From: an uncultured Verrucomicrobia subdivision 3 bacterium
GTDB taxonomy: Bacteria; Verrucomicrobiota; Verrucomicrobiia; Limisphaerales; UBA11358
Length of the DNA: 38,519 nucleotides
Direction: 5' to 3'
Assembly: GCA_903944085.1 (NCBI GenBank)
Contig: CAJAQO010000113.1
Span: 1-38,519, forward strand
This document shows, piece after piece, positions 7,279-15,137 of the stretch (position 1 is the stretch's first letter; each line of letters opens with the position of its first letter). The notes under the pieces were generated by a model, which did not search any database, had not been told where the DNA came from, and was given only the letters and a program-made list of their open reading frames with translations. The translations under genes and the position numbers were made by a program.

Positions 7279-8721
7279 TCACGTTCGCCAGAAGATTTTG
7301 CGGCGGGTCAGAAAACTGACGGTCAATGCCAGGAGCAAAGTGATGATCGCGCCCTTCCAAAAGCCGCGCCACGGCGTCGTGGCAAACTGCGTGAGCAGCG
7401 CGCCGCCGCCGGTGAGCGCGAGGACGGGCGTGATGAAGTTGTTTATGCCGGCGTAGGCGATCATCGGATTCTGGCCGTTGTCAATCAGCAGCCGGAGCCA
7501 GCGTTTTTGCCGGAAGACATCAATCCAAATCGAAAACGCGACGAACGTGCAAATCGCCAGGCCGGACGTGACAAAATAATAGCTCAACGTGGGATGATCT
7601 TTTTTGATGCCCCCTTCCCACGGCTCAAAAATCAGACCGAGCACGAGCCAATAAATTCCCCAGTTGAAAAGCTTTTGAAATAACCGCTCGGTTTCGTTTA
7701 GCGGATTTTGCAGCAGCAACCAGCCGAGGAAGCAAAGCGTGAAAGCCAGCCAGGCGGTTTCCATCAGCCAGCGCGCCTTCAAGCCGATGAGCACGGCCAG
7801 CAGCAGCGAAATCATCGTGAGCAGAATCAAAAGATATTGCAGCAGCGGCCAGCTGCGCGCGGCGGAGATTTTTTCAGCCGAAACATCGCGGCGCGTCCAT
7901 TGCAGAATCAAATCACCCGCGATGGTGCCGGGGATGACGAGGCACAGATATTGCAGGTAATAAAGGTGGTAAATCCACGGCAGCGGCGAAAATTTCCAGA
8001 GGTCATGCACCCAGCCGTCAGTCGGTTGCGGCAGGTTCGAGAGGCGGAGAGCGAAAACGATGCCGATCACGCCAAGGCGCAGCAAAAGATTTTGCCGCGT
8101 GAACATCCAGACGAGCGAACCGAACACGGCCATGTTTGTGAGCACGATGATGATGATGTCGCTGCGCGCAAGTTGGAAGCCGGAGCCGTCGGGATATTTT
8201 ACCAACGCGCAAAATAAAATCGCCGCGAGCCAGCCGGCGGCGCGGATGGATATTTTCACCGGCGTTGGCCACGCTGCCGGCAGTCGCGTGAGGATGGGAA
8301 AGAAAATAAAAAATCCGAGCAACGCCAGCCACCAAATCCCAGTCGTCGGGGCTCGGCTTATTGTGGAAGGCCGGATGGCCTGGACAAACAAGGCAAAAAA
8401 GCCGAGCAGGAATCCGCGTTCCGTGACGAACAAAAACAATTTCCATGGCGCGGCTTTGTTTTCCATGCGCCGCGAAAGCGCCAGCGGAAATGCCGCGCCC
8501 ATGGCGAACAAAAAAAATGGAAACACCAGATCCACCCACGAAATGCCGGCCAGCGTGCCGATCCACTCGAAGTGTGGCGGCGGCTCCTGCGCGTGATACA
8601 TCCAGCTCGGCAGCGCGTTTTGATCGAAGGGCAACTGGCTAGACAGCAGCATGGCCAGAATCGCCAGGCCGCGCAATGCGTCGAGGGCGAGCGCGCGATT
8701 CTGGCCGGCGGCGGGATTCAC
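7279..8721 (-). CDS. DUF5009 / HGSNAT-like membrane acyltransferase
   Basis: 480 aa polytopic membrane protein with about 11-12 hydrophobic segments. It opens RALALDALRGLAILAMLLSSQLP, the LDALRG motif of the COG4299/YeiB/DUF5009 group related to heparan-alpha-glucosaminide N-acetyltransferase, and continues with WVDLVFPFFLFAMGAAFPLAL, also typical. Family members move an acetyl group across the membrane onto a terminal amino sugar or another acceptor; the acceptor here is unknown. The start codon overlaps the stop of the upstream isomerase gene by 4 bp (ATGA) and the downstream gene begins 1 bp after its stop. Its place between Tat-exported sugar enzymes suggests that it modifies a periplasmic sugar. 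Confidence 0.8.
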   Translation of the reverse strand: MNPAAGQNRALALDALRGLAILAMLLSSQLPFDQNALPSWMYHAQEPPPHFEWIGTLAGISWVDLVFPFFLFAMGAAFPLALSRRMENKAAPWKLFLFVTERGFLLGFFALFVQAIRPSTISRAPTTGIWWLALLGFFIFFPILTRLPAAWPTPVKISIRAAGWLAAILFCALVKYPDGSGFQLARSDIIIIVLTNMAVFGSLVWMFTRQNLLLRLGVIGIVFALRLSNLPQPTDGWVHDLWKFSPLPWIYHLYYLQYLCLVIPGTIAGDLILQWTRRDVSAEKISAARSWPLLQYLLILLTMISLLLAVLIGLKARWLMETAWLAFTLCFLGWLLLQNPLNETERLFQKLFNWGIYWLVLGLIFEPWEGGIKKDHPTLSYYFVTSGLAICTFVAFSIWIDVFRQKRWLRLLIDNGQNPMIAYAGINNFITPVLALTGGGALLTQFATTPWRGFWKGAIITLLLALTVSFLTRRKIFWRT

Positions 8722-9569
8722 ACTTTGCCGAGTTCTTTCAATTTCTCATACGTTCGCGCGACGGTCACCAGCGGCTGCTTGCTGGTTTCGTGCTCGACGA
8801 CATACCATTCGGTGTTGCCGCGGTGCTCGCAAAATTCAAACACGCCAGCCCAGTTGATTTTGTCCTCGCCGATGATGGCTTCGGGACCGCCGCCGTTGGG
8901 CTTGATATGAATGGTGCGGACGCGGCCGGGATATTTGTTGAGCACCACCACCGGATCAGCGCCGCCCTCGCGGCAGTTGCTCGTGTCGAGCTGCATGATG
9001 ACTTCCTTTTTCGTGTTGCCGAAGAAAATATCCCAGGCCGATTCGCCTTCAATGAGTTCGAAATCATGCTGGTGTGCGTGGTAGCCGGTGAACAGGCCCA
9101 GCGGCGCGAGTTTGTCGGCGAGCTCGTTGAACATCTGGGCATGCGCCAGCCATTCCGCGCGCGTCTTGCCCACCATCCACGGACAAATGATGAATTTGTT
9201 GCCGATGATCTGGTTGAACTCGATGGTCGCGTCAATTTTGGCCGGCATCAAATCATCCAGCGGCGTGTGCGAGCCGCAGGTGACAAGGCCATTGTCATCC
9301 ACCAGTTGGCGGATTTCCTTGGCGGAACGGCCCCAATAACCGGCGAACTCCACGCCTTTGTAACCGATCTTGGCCACGGCCGCGATGGTGCCAGGAAAAT
9401 CCGTCTTGCATTCGTTGCGGACGGAATACATTTCGAGGCCAATGGGAATTTTCTTTTTCATCGCGGAACCAGATTTGTCCGTGGCGCAACCGGCGAGGCC
9501 CAGCGACGCGCCGGCGAAACCGACTGCGGAGAGTTGAAGGAATTTACGACGAGGTAGATGGTTTTTCAT
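8718..9569 (-). CDS. Tat-exported lipoprotein of the sugar-phosphate isomerase/epimerase (xylose-isomerase-like TIM barrel) family
   Basis: 283 aa. LPRRKFLQLS (RR at 7-8) is a Tat motif, and LAGC ending at Cys28 is a lipobox, so the mature protein is probably a membrane-anchored lipoprotein. The barrel follows: IGLEMYSVRNE, GYKGVEFAGYWG, TGYHAHQHDFELIEG, VIMQLDTSNC and IHIKPNGGG contain the Glu, His and Asp residues that bind metal in AP-endonuclease-2/xylose-isomerase-like barrels. Such proteins isomerise or epimerise sugars or keto-sugars, and recent family work also assigns some of them to 3-keto-glycoside chemistry. It overlaps the next gene by 4 bp and lies 19 bp after the Gfo/Idh gene. 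Confidence 0.85.
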   Translation of the reverse strand: MKNHLPRRKFLQLSAVGFAGASLGLAGCATDKSGSAMKKKIPIGLEMYSVRNECKTDFPGTIAAVAKIGYKGVEFAGYWGRSAKEIRQLVDDNGLVTCGSHTPLDDLMPAKIDATIEFNQIIGNKFIICPWMVGKTRAEWLAHAQMFNELADKLAPLGLFTGYHAHQHDFELIEGESAWDIFFGNTKKEVIMQLDTSNCREGGADPVVVLNKYPGRVRTIHIKPNGGGPEAIIGEDKINWAGVFEFCEHRGNTEWYVVEHETSKQPLVTVARTYEKLKELGKV

Positions 9570-9588
9570 ATGGGATTTTTTTTATTGT

Positions 9589-10911
9589 TCACCCGCGCCG
9601 CAGGTAAGGCAAGTGCCAAGGCTTGCGGTATTTCACGCTGACCAGTTTGTCGGCCGCGTGGTCGCCGACCACTTTTTCGGCGACGTCGTCCCAGACAATT
9701 TTATGGCCGGTGCGATAGGCGATGTTGCCGAGGTGCGCGAGCGTGGAAACGCGGTGGCCGATTTCGAGATTGAGCGCGGGCTGCTGGCGCGATTTGCAGC
9801 AGTCGAGAAAATTGCGCACGTGCGCCGGCCGCGGATCGCCCTGGCCCTTTTTTTTCTGCGACGGAATATTCGCTTTTTTCGGTTCGGTGACGAGCTCAAA
9901 GCCGGCATCATTGAGAATGATGTTGCCTTCGGTGCCATGCCATTCCACGCCCCACGAGCGGTTGTTCAGGCCGTTGTTCAAACCGGCGCGATGCTCCCAA
10001 ATCACCTGGCAGCTCGCATAATCATAAACCGTCACCAGCGAATCCGGCGTTTCCGAATCGTCGTCCAAAATAAATTTGCCACCGGCTGCGGTCACTGATT
10101 TGGGATTTTCCGGCGGCAGGCCCATCGAAACCATGTTCAGCAGATGCACGCCCCAATCGGTCATCAGACCGCCGGCGTAATCCCAAAACCAGCGGAAGTT
10201 GAAATGAAACCGGTTTTGATTGAATGCGTGCAGCGGCGCGGGGCCGAGCCACAGGTCGTAATCCACACCCGCCGGCACCGGGCCGTTGGCGACGTGGCCG
10301 ATGCTCGGCAGCCAGTCGAGAAATGCCCACGCGCGCGCAAGGCTGACTTTGCCGAGCTTGCCGGACTTGATGATTTCCGCCGCCTCGATGATGTGCGGCG
10401 CGCTGCGCCATTGCGAACCCATCTGCACGACGCGATTGTATTTTTGCGCCGCCGTGAGCATCGCGCGGCCTTCGTCAATCGTTTTGGCGAGGGGCTTCTC
10501 GACGTAAATATCCTTGCCCGCTTGCGCCGCCATCACCATCGGCAGCGCGTGCCAGTGATCTGGCGTGGCAATGAGCACCACGTCCACATCCTTCCGGTCA
10601 AGAACGCGGCGAAAATCTTTGACCGTGTCCGGCTTGGGACGGTTGTTGTCGGCGCACAGCTCAATTCCTTTGGCCAAATGCGCGTCGTCCACGTCGGCGA
10701 TGACGGCGCAGTCAATTTCGGGATTGCCGAAAAAACATTTCAAATCCACCTGGCCCTGGCCGCCGCAGCCGATGAGGCCGAGGCGGATTTTATCATTCGC
10801 GCCCGGCTCGCCCGCGCGCGCGACGCGGATGAAGGGGGTTTGAATTGTTCCTGCCGCCAGCGCCGCCAGCGCCGTCTGGCCGAGGAATTTTCTGCGGGTG
10901 ATTTCAGACAT
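9589..10911 (-). CDS. Tat-exported Gfo/Idh/MocA-family oxidoreductase
   Basis: 440 aa, starting MSEITRRKFLGQTALAALAAG, a Tat signal with RR at 6-7. The frame is open 15 codons further, but this start gives a normal signal. The Rossmann motif LGLIGCGGQGQ is near 45-54 and the family's EKP motif is in YVEKPLAK. Then comes the segment characteristic of exported verrucomicrobial/planctomycetal members: DYDLWLGPAP...FHFNFRWFWDYAGGLMTDWGVHLLNM. The family uses NAD(P) to oxidise or reduce sugars. Exported members keep the cofactor bound and act as glycoside or sugar 3-dehydrogenases in some cases; the substrate here is unknown. First gene of the 10911-5550 unit, 82 bp after the pseudopilin stop, so it may also be read through from the operator-bearing promoter near 11970. 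Confidence 0.88.
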   Translation of the reverse strand: MSEITRRKFLGQTALAALAAGTIQTPFIRVARAGEPGANDKIRLGLIGCGGQGQVDLKCFFGNPEIDCAVIADVDDAHLAKGIELCADNNRPKPDTVKDFRRVLDRKDVDVVLIATPDHWHALPMVMAAQAGKDIYVEKPLAKTIDEGRAMLTAAQKYNRVVQMGSQWRSAPHIIEAAEIIKSGKLGKVSLARAWAFLDWLPSIGHVANGPVPAGVDYDLWLGPAPLHAFNQNRFHFNFRWFWDYAGGLMTDWGVHLLNMVSMGLPPENPKSVTAAGGKFILDDDSETPDSLVTVYDYASCQVIWEHRAGLNNGLNNRSWGVEWHGTEGNIILNDAGFELVTEPKKANIPSQKKKGQGDPRPAHVRNFLDCCKSRQQPALNLEIGHRVSTLAHLGNIAYRTGHKIVWDDVAEKVVGDHAADKLVSVKYRKPWHLPYLRRG

Positions 10912-10949
10912 AAAAGTTACCCGCGCCAGGGATTGGCCGGCGACGGGAT

Positions 10950-10984
10950 GCGTCAAGGTTCAACTCATGATTGGTGATTGACGC
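10950..10984. repeat. 7-bp inverted repeat ahead of the Gfo/Idh gene
   Basis: GCGTCAA (10950-10956) and TTGACGC (10978-10984) flank 21 bp in the 82-bp gap. It may be an operator or chance. No T-tract terminator is visible between the pseudopilin stop and the Gfo/Idh start. Confidence 0.25.
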
Positions 10985-10993
10985 GATAAATTT

Positions 10994-11887
10994 TTATTGG
11001 GGCACCGTCGTGGCCAGCCAAAGCAAATCCACGTCCGTGGCCGAGGCTTGAGCTAGATCGCCCGGACCGGGAGTGGTCGGCAGATCCGGAATGTTGTTGT
11101 CCTTGACGAGATACGCACCCTTCCATTTATGGTATTCAGCATGCCCATCGGCAAAGGTGATGTTGGCACCGCCGTTGTGCCGGCTGGCCGGCAAATTCCA
11201 AAACTGTGCGTTTTGTGCCGCTTCCGTGGGGTTATTGATTCCCAGCGCGTTGTTGTCAATGCTGTTGGCCGCCTCATCCAAAAACACCGAGGCCAGCACC
11301 GGCGAAGGATTATTGACCGCGGATAATTTTATGAAGCTGCCGCCGCCATCCAAATCCGGGCCGCTGCCGGAATAGTTCGTCCAGTTCATGCCCGTGCTCA
11401 TCGAATAACTCCGATTGCGCAAGACGGTGGTGAAGGCACCGCCGGCAATCGTGGTGGATTGGTCCACCGCGCAATGATAAATCTTTGAACTCGAATTATA
11501 CGGGTAAAGCACGCCGTTTTGGATGGCCAGATCATTTTGATCCTGCCGTGCATTGCCGGTGTAACTCGTCAGGCCAACGCCGCCCGCCTTGACCCAGGCA
11601 TTTGGACCGTTTTGCGCATTTCCCTGCGTGTGATTGTTGGTGATGCGGTCCTGGTTTTCCCCGGCATACATCGTCCAAGCGAGGGTCAACTGCCGTCCGT
11701 TGCTGAGGCATCCCATGGCTTGTGCGCGGCCCTTGGCGCTGGACAATGCCGGCAACAGCATCGCCGCCAGGATGGCGATGATGGCAATGACCACAAGCAG
11801 TTCAATCAAGGTGAACGCCGGATTTTTCCGGCGACTCCCGGCGGTTTTTATCCGGCGGTCCGCGCGTTGACAACTCATGGCTTTCAT
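10994..11887 (-). CDS. Pseudopilin-like protein with H-x9-DG motif
   Basis: 297 aa from the chosen start, [12 protein letters not shown]. The prepilin helix [34 protein letters not shown] follows KNPA, so the cleavage-site residue is Ala rather than Gly. The C-terminal region has [14 protein letters not shown] (H-x9-DG). The frame is open to a GTG at 11944 and an ATG at 11902. I prefer 11887 because GGAA lies 7 nt before it, while the other two have no Shine-Dalgarno and lie at or inside a strong hairpin (11904-11930). A copy of the four-fold 28-bp element at 11970-11997 lies upstream, linking this pseudopilin to the AraC/amino-sugar regulon. Probably an inner-membrane-anchored exported protein; exact role unknown. 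Confidence 0.82.
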   Translation of the reverse strand: MKAMSCQRADRRIKTAGSRRKNPAFTLIELLVVIAIIAILAAMLLPALSSAKGRAQAMGCLSNGRQLTLAWTMYAGENQDRITNNHTQGNAQNGPNAWVKAGGVGLTSYTGNARQDQNDLAIQNGVLYPYNSSSKIYHCAVDQSTTIAGGAFTTVLRNRSYSMSTGMNWTNYSGSGPDLDGGGSFIKLSAVNNPSPVLASVFLDEAANSIDNNALGINNPTEAAQNAQFWNLPASRHNGGANITFADGHAEYHKWKGAYLVKDNNIPDLPTTPGPGDLAQASATDVDLLWLATTVPQ

Positions 11888-11903
11888 CAATTTGTTCCGC
11901 ATC

Positions 11904-11930
11904 GAATCAGCAAGCTCAGCTTGCTGATTC
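11904..11930 (-). promoter_or_regulatory. Perfect 12-bp hairpin in the pseudopilin leader
   Basis: GAATCAGCAAGC and its exact reverse complement are separated by three bases. In the minus-strand mRNA the hairpin ends 1 nt before the ATG at 11902 and 16 nt before the preferred ATG at 11887. It could mask or shape the translation start or protect the 5' end. No T-tract follows, so it is not a terminator. Confidence 0.5.
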
Positions 11931-11950
11931 TCATTATTCTCCACCGTGAT

Positions 11951-12205
11951 TCATTGAATAGGATAAAGTTGTCGCTTTTGTTGTGAAAATGTAACATGCC
12001 CCGTGGTCGGACGCAAAAACCGGCTTCGCCGGAACGAGTTGGCGGCGCGGCGTCTGCGCGCTAACATCGGCGGGAAAAATGGCAGACGCTCATGTGGGCT
12101 GACCGCATCATCGAGCATGGCCGCGAGAATGGCGATGACCATGAGCAGTTCAATCAAGGTGAACTGCCAGAACGGTCCGCCGGTTTTTTAGGTTTTGGGG
12201 TTCAT
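11951..12205 (-). pseudogene. Decayed pseudopilin gene (N-terminal remnant)
   Basis: The minus strand reads MNPKT, an in-frame TAA at codon 6, then [28 protein letters not shown]. This is a prepilin N-terminus with a premature stop and a shortened helix: the usual [17 protein letters not shown] has lost IAI and LPAL-type residues. The rest (VSPHERLPFF...) no longer resembles a pseudopilin, and the frame ends 7 bp before the functional pseudopilin region begins. The four-fold regulatory element (11970-11997) lies inside this remnant, so it may be the relic of a duplicated neighbour whose tail was replaced by the present promoter. Confidence 0.65.
11970..11997 (-). promoter_or_regulatory. Copy 1 of a 28-bp direct-repeat operator, ahead of the pseudopilin gene
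   Basis: On the minus strand ATGTTACA is followed, 20 bp from half-site to half-site, by GCGACA. It is 26/28 identical to the copy at 18372-18399. It lies 82 bp before the preferred pseudopilin ATG (11887). Two GNNACA half-sites on the same helix face suit an AraC-type activator; the likely candidate is encoded at 27109-28005. Confidence 0.7.
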
Positions 12206-12330
12206 AAAATTCTTTGTCGGGTGCGGTAAAAACCGGCCGGGTTGCTGACATGGCTGTAATCCGCGCCGACTTGCCCGTGATTTTCCGACTCCTGCCAACC
12301 TCAAATCATTTGCGCCGCGAATCTTCGAGG

Positions 12331-12363
12331 AAAACGCCGCGCCCTCGCGGACGCGGCGTTTCG
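12331..12363 (-). terminator. Strong terminator hairpin after the 861-aa surface protein gene
   Basis: AAACGCCGCG and CGCGGCGTTT form a 10-bp stem with a 10-base loop, with TTTT at the 3' side on the minus strand, 27 bp after the stop at 12390. It can also act on the plus strand. The rest of 12206-12389 shows no gene. Confidence 0.7.
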
Positions 12364-12389
12364 TGTTTCAACAAGTTCGCCGAAGCTTT

Positions 12390-14975
12390 TCAGCGCGCGA
12401 CGCGGAAGAACATCCGGCTCGCCGCCGTGTTGGTGTATGAGTTGGTGGCGGCCACATTGATCCACGGCCCTGGCAAGACCGAGGCGGACTGCAAAGTGCC
12501 CGGGCCGGTCCAACTCAAGATCTCGCCATTTTGATATTTTGAGAAGTAAAGGTGTGGCGCATAAATCATCGCGTCAATGCCGCTGTTGGAACTCAACGCG
12601 AAGATGCGCCCGCCCGCCACGTCGAACGCCACCGCGCCGGTGCCGTTGCCGTTCGCGATGTTCGCCGGGAACAATTCGCGGTCCACCAGCGTGGTGAGGC
12701 TCGGCCCGTTCGCCGTGTTGAGGTCATAAATCGGCAGGTTTATCGGATTTTCCAGAACGCCGATGAGCGCCGCGTAGCCGTTGATGCTGTCCACTCCCAA
12801 CGGCGCTTCCGTGGCGGGCAACGGATAGCTGCCCATGACCCATGCATTTCCCGTCGGCGTGCCGGTGTTGTCCACTTCAAATCCGATCTGCCGCAGATTA
12901 TAAGAAGTGGATTTGGCCCAGAACGTGTTGCCCGCGCCGAAGGCGCAACCCAGCCCCAGCGGCGAAGCACCGGTGAACGGATCCGTGCCGCCGATGGAGG
13001 CGACGAGGTTGGTGACGTAAAGAATGTAAGGATTGAAATTAACCCCGTCTTGCGTGGTGAAAATCACGGCGTTGGTGCCGTTGCGGAACGTGCCAAGGAT
13101 TTGCGTGTTCGGGCCCGCGCCGCGCACAGCCAATGTATCGCCAAGTCGGCCAATCGCGCCACTGACGCCCACAGCACCCAACGGGTTGCCTGCGTAGGCT
13201 TGCCCCATCGTTGCCGTGACATCGGCGGCAGGCCAACTGTAAATCGCAAACGAATCGGAACTGGCGCTGGTGATCAAATTGGCGACATACACCACGCCGT
13301 CATCCGCCACGCCGCACATGTTCAGCGCAAACGTTCCCGGCGGCGTGATGGCCAGTAGCGGAGAAATGTCCAAATTGCCGATGTCCGCGCCGGTTTGCGC
13401 ATCCAGCAGCAGCACTCCGTTGGTGGGCGAACGCGTCACCACCACAAGCACATTTGAGGGTCCGCCCAAAGCATTGGTTGCCGCAAAGCCCAAGCCGCGC
13501 TGCGTATCGGTTCCCGCGCCGGTCAAATACGGGCGGCTGCCCGGAGCCAGCGACCAAAGGTTTGTGGCCAGCGCCGAGCCGCCGTTCGGCAGCACGGTGA
13601 TGCTGGCGACCGAGCTGGTGGCTTTGCCGTAGAGATTGGTCACGATCACAAAGTAGCCGCCGGCATTGGCCGTTTGCACGTTCGTCACCGTGTAGCTGTT
13701 GGTGATGGCGCCCGCAATCGGATTGGTGAACGTGGCGCTGTCGGTGAAATACCACTGATACCGCAACGGATTGGAGCCGGAAGCCGCGCCGCTAAAGACC
13801 GGACTCAGCCCAAAGCCCGCGACGAACGTTGACCCGGAAGCGCTGATGGTGACCGCCGGCGGAGAATTCGTGACAAAGCCGATGTTGAAAAAGCTCAAGC
13901 CGTGGCCGGGCGCGCCAAACACGAAATAGCCGTTCTTCACGTCCACGTTGCCGAGGCCGTTGCCATTAGCGCTGCCGGTCACGGCGGGAATGTTCGAGTT
14001 GAGAACCGACGCAAACGCCGCCGTGGGACTGGTTGGCACTTGAAACACCCGGGCGATTTGCGCCGCGCCGCTGGTGGTGCTGGCTTGGACGGTTGCCAAC
14101 AACTGCACGCCGTTGTTGGTGTAGTATTTCAGCCCCTGACAAACCGACTGATCCACCGTGTTGGTGCGGTCGCAGGTTGCCGTGAGCGTCGCGGGGTTAT
14201 ACACGATGTGGCGGGTGTTTTGCGACGAGGCCTGGCGAATCCAGATGGCGTTATTGTTTCCTTCAAACGCCACGCCCGCGCCGCACAGATTGTTCACGCC
14301 GCCCGGGATGGTGATGGAAAAATTCGTGAACGTCGTGCAGGTTGCGTCCGTCGGGCGGAAAATAACAAAGTTCGTGGTGATATTCGCACTACTGCCGCTG
14401 CCAACCGCCACAATTTCCGTGCTCAGGCCGCTGCCGCGCAAATCCATGTAATCACCAATGCGCCACTGGAACGAAGTGCCCGAACCGGAATCATAAACGA
14501 CAGTTGGCGTAACCCCGGGAGTTTCGCCCGGCCAACTGAAAATCAAGAAGCGGGATGTCGGCGAGCCGGACAGGTTGCAGGCATACACGGTGCCGTCATC
14601 CGCCACGCGCACGCCCTCCAGCGCCAGCGTGCCCGCCGAGACCGTCAGGGCATTTAACGAAGCCAGAAAATTGCTGCCACTGGCAAAGGAAACCACGCTC
14701 ACATGGTTTGAACCGGTCCCGCGACTGGCATACAGCACGTTCGTCGTCACCGGGTTGATGGCGATGCCGCGCACATAGTTGTTTCCATCCGCCGCCAAGT
14801 CGGCATAGGTTCCGGCGGGAACGACCCACACATTGGTGAACACCGGCGTAAAAGTAATTTGCGCCTGCGCGCCCGCCACGAGCAGCCCCAGGCAGGAGGC
14901 AAGCACGGCGGCTTTTTTTGAAAACCATTTTTCCTGACGTGGAACCGGAGGGTGGTTGTTAATACATGATTTCAT
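12390..14975 (-). CDS. Secreted beta-propeller-like surface protein with Ig-like domain and internal duplication
   Basis: 861 aa. A Sec signal peptide ends near residue 38 (SCLGLLVAGAQAQ). Two related halves follow. Both contain NNYVRGIAINP / DTQRGLGFAA, then GV(R)VADDGTVYACNL / CGVADDGVVYVANL, then FLIFSWP / FAIYSWP, then MDLRGSGLSTEI / LAVRGAGPNTQI. I recall a similar repeat as DUF4623-type but cannot confirm it. Between the halves (about 375-465) is an Ig-like segment ending TANAGGYFVIVTNLYGKATSSVASITV. The C-terminus ILSWTGPGTLQSASVLPGPW...MFFRVAR is the common verrucomicrobial secreted-protein module. The substrate is unknown; cell-surface binding is inferred. Copy 2 of the 28-bp operator lies 106 bp upstream of the start, and a terminator follows the gene. 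Confidence 0.82.
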   Translation of the reverse strand: MKSCINNHPPVPRQEKWFSKKAAVLASCLGLLVAGAQAQITFTPVFTNVWVVPAGTYADLAADGNNYVRGIAINPVTTNVLYASRGTGSNHVSVVSFASGSNFLASLNALTVSAGTLALEGVRVADDGTVYACNLSGSPTSRFLIFSWPGETPGVTPTVVYDSGSGTSFQWRIGDYMDLRGSGLSTEIVAVGSGSSANITTNFVIFRPTDATCTTFTNFSITIPGGVNNLCGAGVAFEGNNNAIWIRQASSQNTRHIVYNPATLTATCDRTNTVDQSVCQGLKYYTNNGVQLLATVQASTTSGAAQIARVFQVPTSPTAAFASVLNSNIPAVTGSANGNGLGNVDVKNGYFVFGAPGHGLSFFNIGFVTNSPPAVTISASGSTFVAGFGLSPVFSGAASGSNPLRYQWYFTDSATFTNPIAGAITNSYTVTNVQTANAGGYFVIVTNLYGKATSSVASITVLPNGGSALATNLWSLAPGSRPYLTGAGTDTQRGLGFAATNALGGPSNVLVVVTRSPTNGVLLLDAQTGADIGNLDISPLLAITPPGTFALNMCGVADDGVVYVANLITSASSDSFAIYSWPAADVTATMGQAYAGNPLGAVGVSGAIGRLGDTLAVRGAGPNTQILGTFRNGTNAVIFTTQDGVNFNPYILYVTNLVASIGGTDPFTGASPLGLGCAFGAGNTFWAKSTSYNLRQIGFEVDNTGTPTGNAWVMGSYPLPATEAPLGVDSINGYAALIGVLENPINLPIYDLNTANGPSLTTLVDRELFPANIANGNGTGAVAFDVAGGRIFALSSNSGIDAMIYAPHLYFSKYQNGEILSWTGPGTLQSASVLPGPWINVAATNSYTNTAASRMFFRVAR

Positions 14976-15056
14976 TGCTGTCCTTTTTGGTGATGTTGGT
15001 TGATTTTTGATTTTGCTAAAACCGAATCAGCTGAACTGCTTTCTACAATAAACCGG

Positions 15057-15078
15057 TTCGACTTCGCCAGAAGTCGAA
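15057..15078 (-). promoter_or_regulatory. 8-bp hairpin between operator copy 2 and the surface protein gene
   Basis: TTCGACTT and AAGTCGAA flank a 6-base loop, 3 bp downstream of the operator on the minus strand. It may be part of the promoter region or the 5' leader. Confidence 0.35.
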
Positions 15079-15081
15079 AAG

Positions 15082-15109
15082 TGTATCATTTACTGGGTTA
15101 ATGTAACAT
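15082..15109 (-). promoter_or_regulatory. Copy 2 of the 28-bp direct-repeat operator, ahead of the 861-aa surface protein
   Basis: The minus strand reads ATGTTACA, then GATACA with the same 20-bp half-site spacing. It is 20/28 identical to copy 1 and keeps every position shared by all copies: ATGTTACA, C13, A16, AAA at 19-21, G23 and the final ACA. It is the most diverged copy, which marks the invariant positions. Confidence 0.6.
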
Positions 15110-15116
15110 CGCTCCG

Positions 15117-15132
15117 GCGCGGGGGCCCGCGC
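15117..15132 (-). terminator. GC-rich hairpin after the ten-gene sugar operon
   Basis: GCGCGGG and CCCGCGC form a 7-bp stem 5 bp after the stop of the MFS permease gene. No T-tract follows, so termination here would be weak or Rho-dependent. Confidence 0.4.
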
Positions 15133-15137
15133 GGTTT

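Noticed and set aside
10912-10956. Longer start for the Gfo/Idh gene up to 10956
   Set aside because: It would put 15 residues before MSEITRRKFLG, spoiling an otherwise ideal Tat signal.
11951-12157. A functional 68-aa small protein
   Set aside because: The frame is continuous upstream with a prepilin start interrupted by TAA, so it is better read as a decayed pseudopilin.
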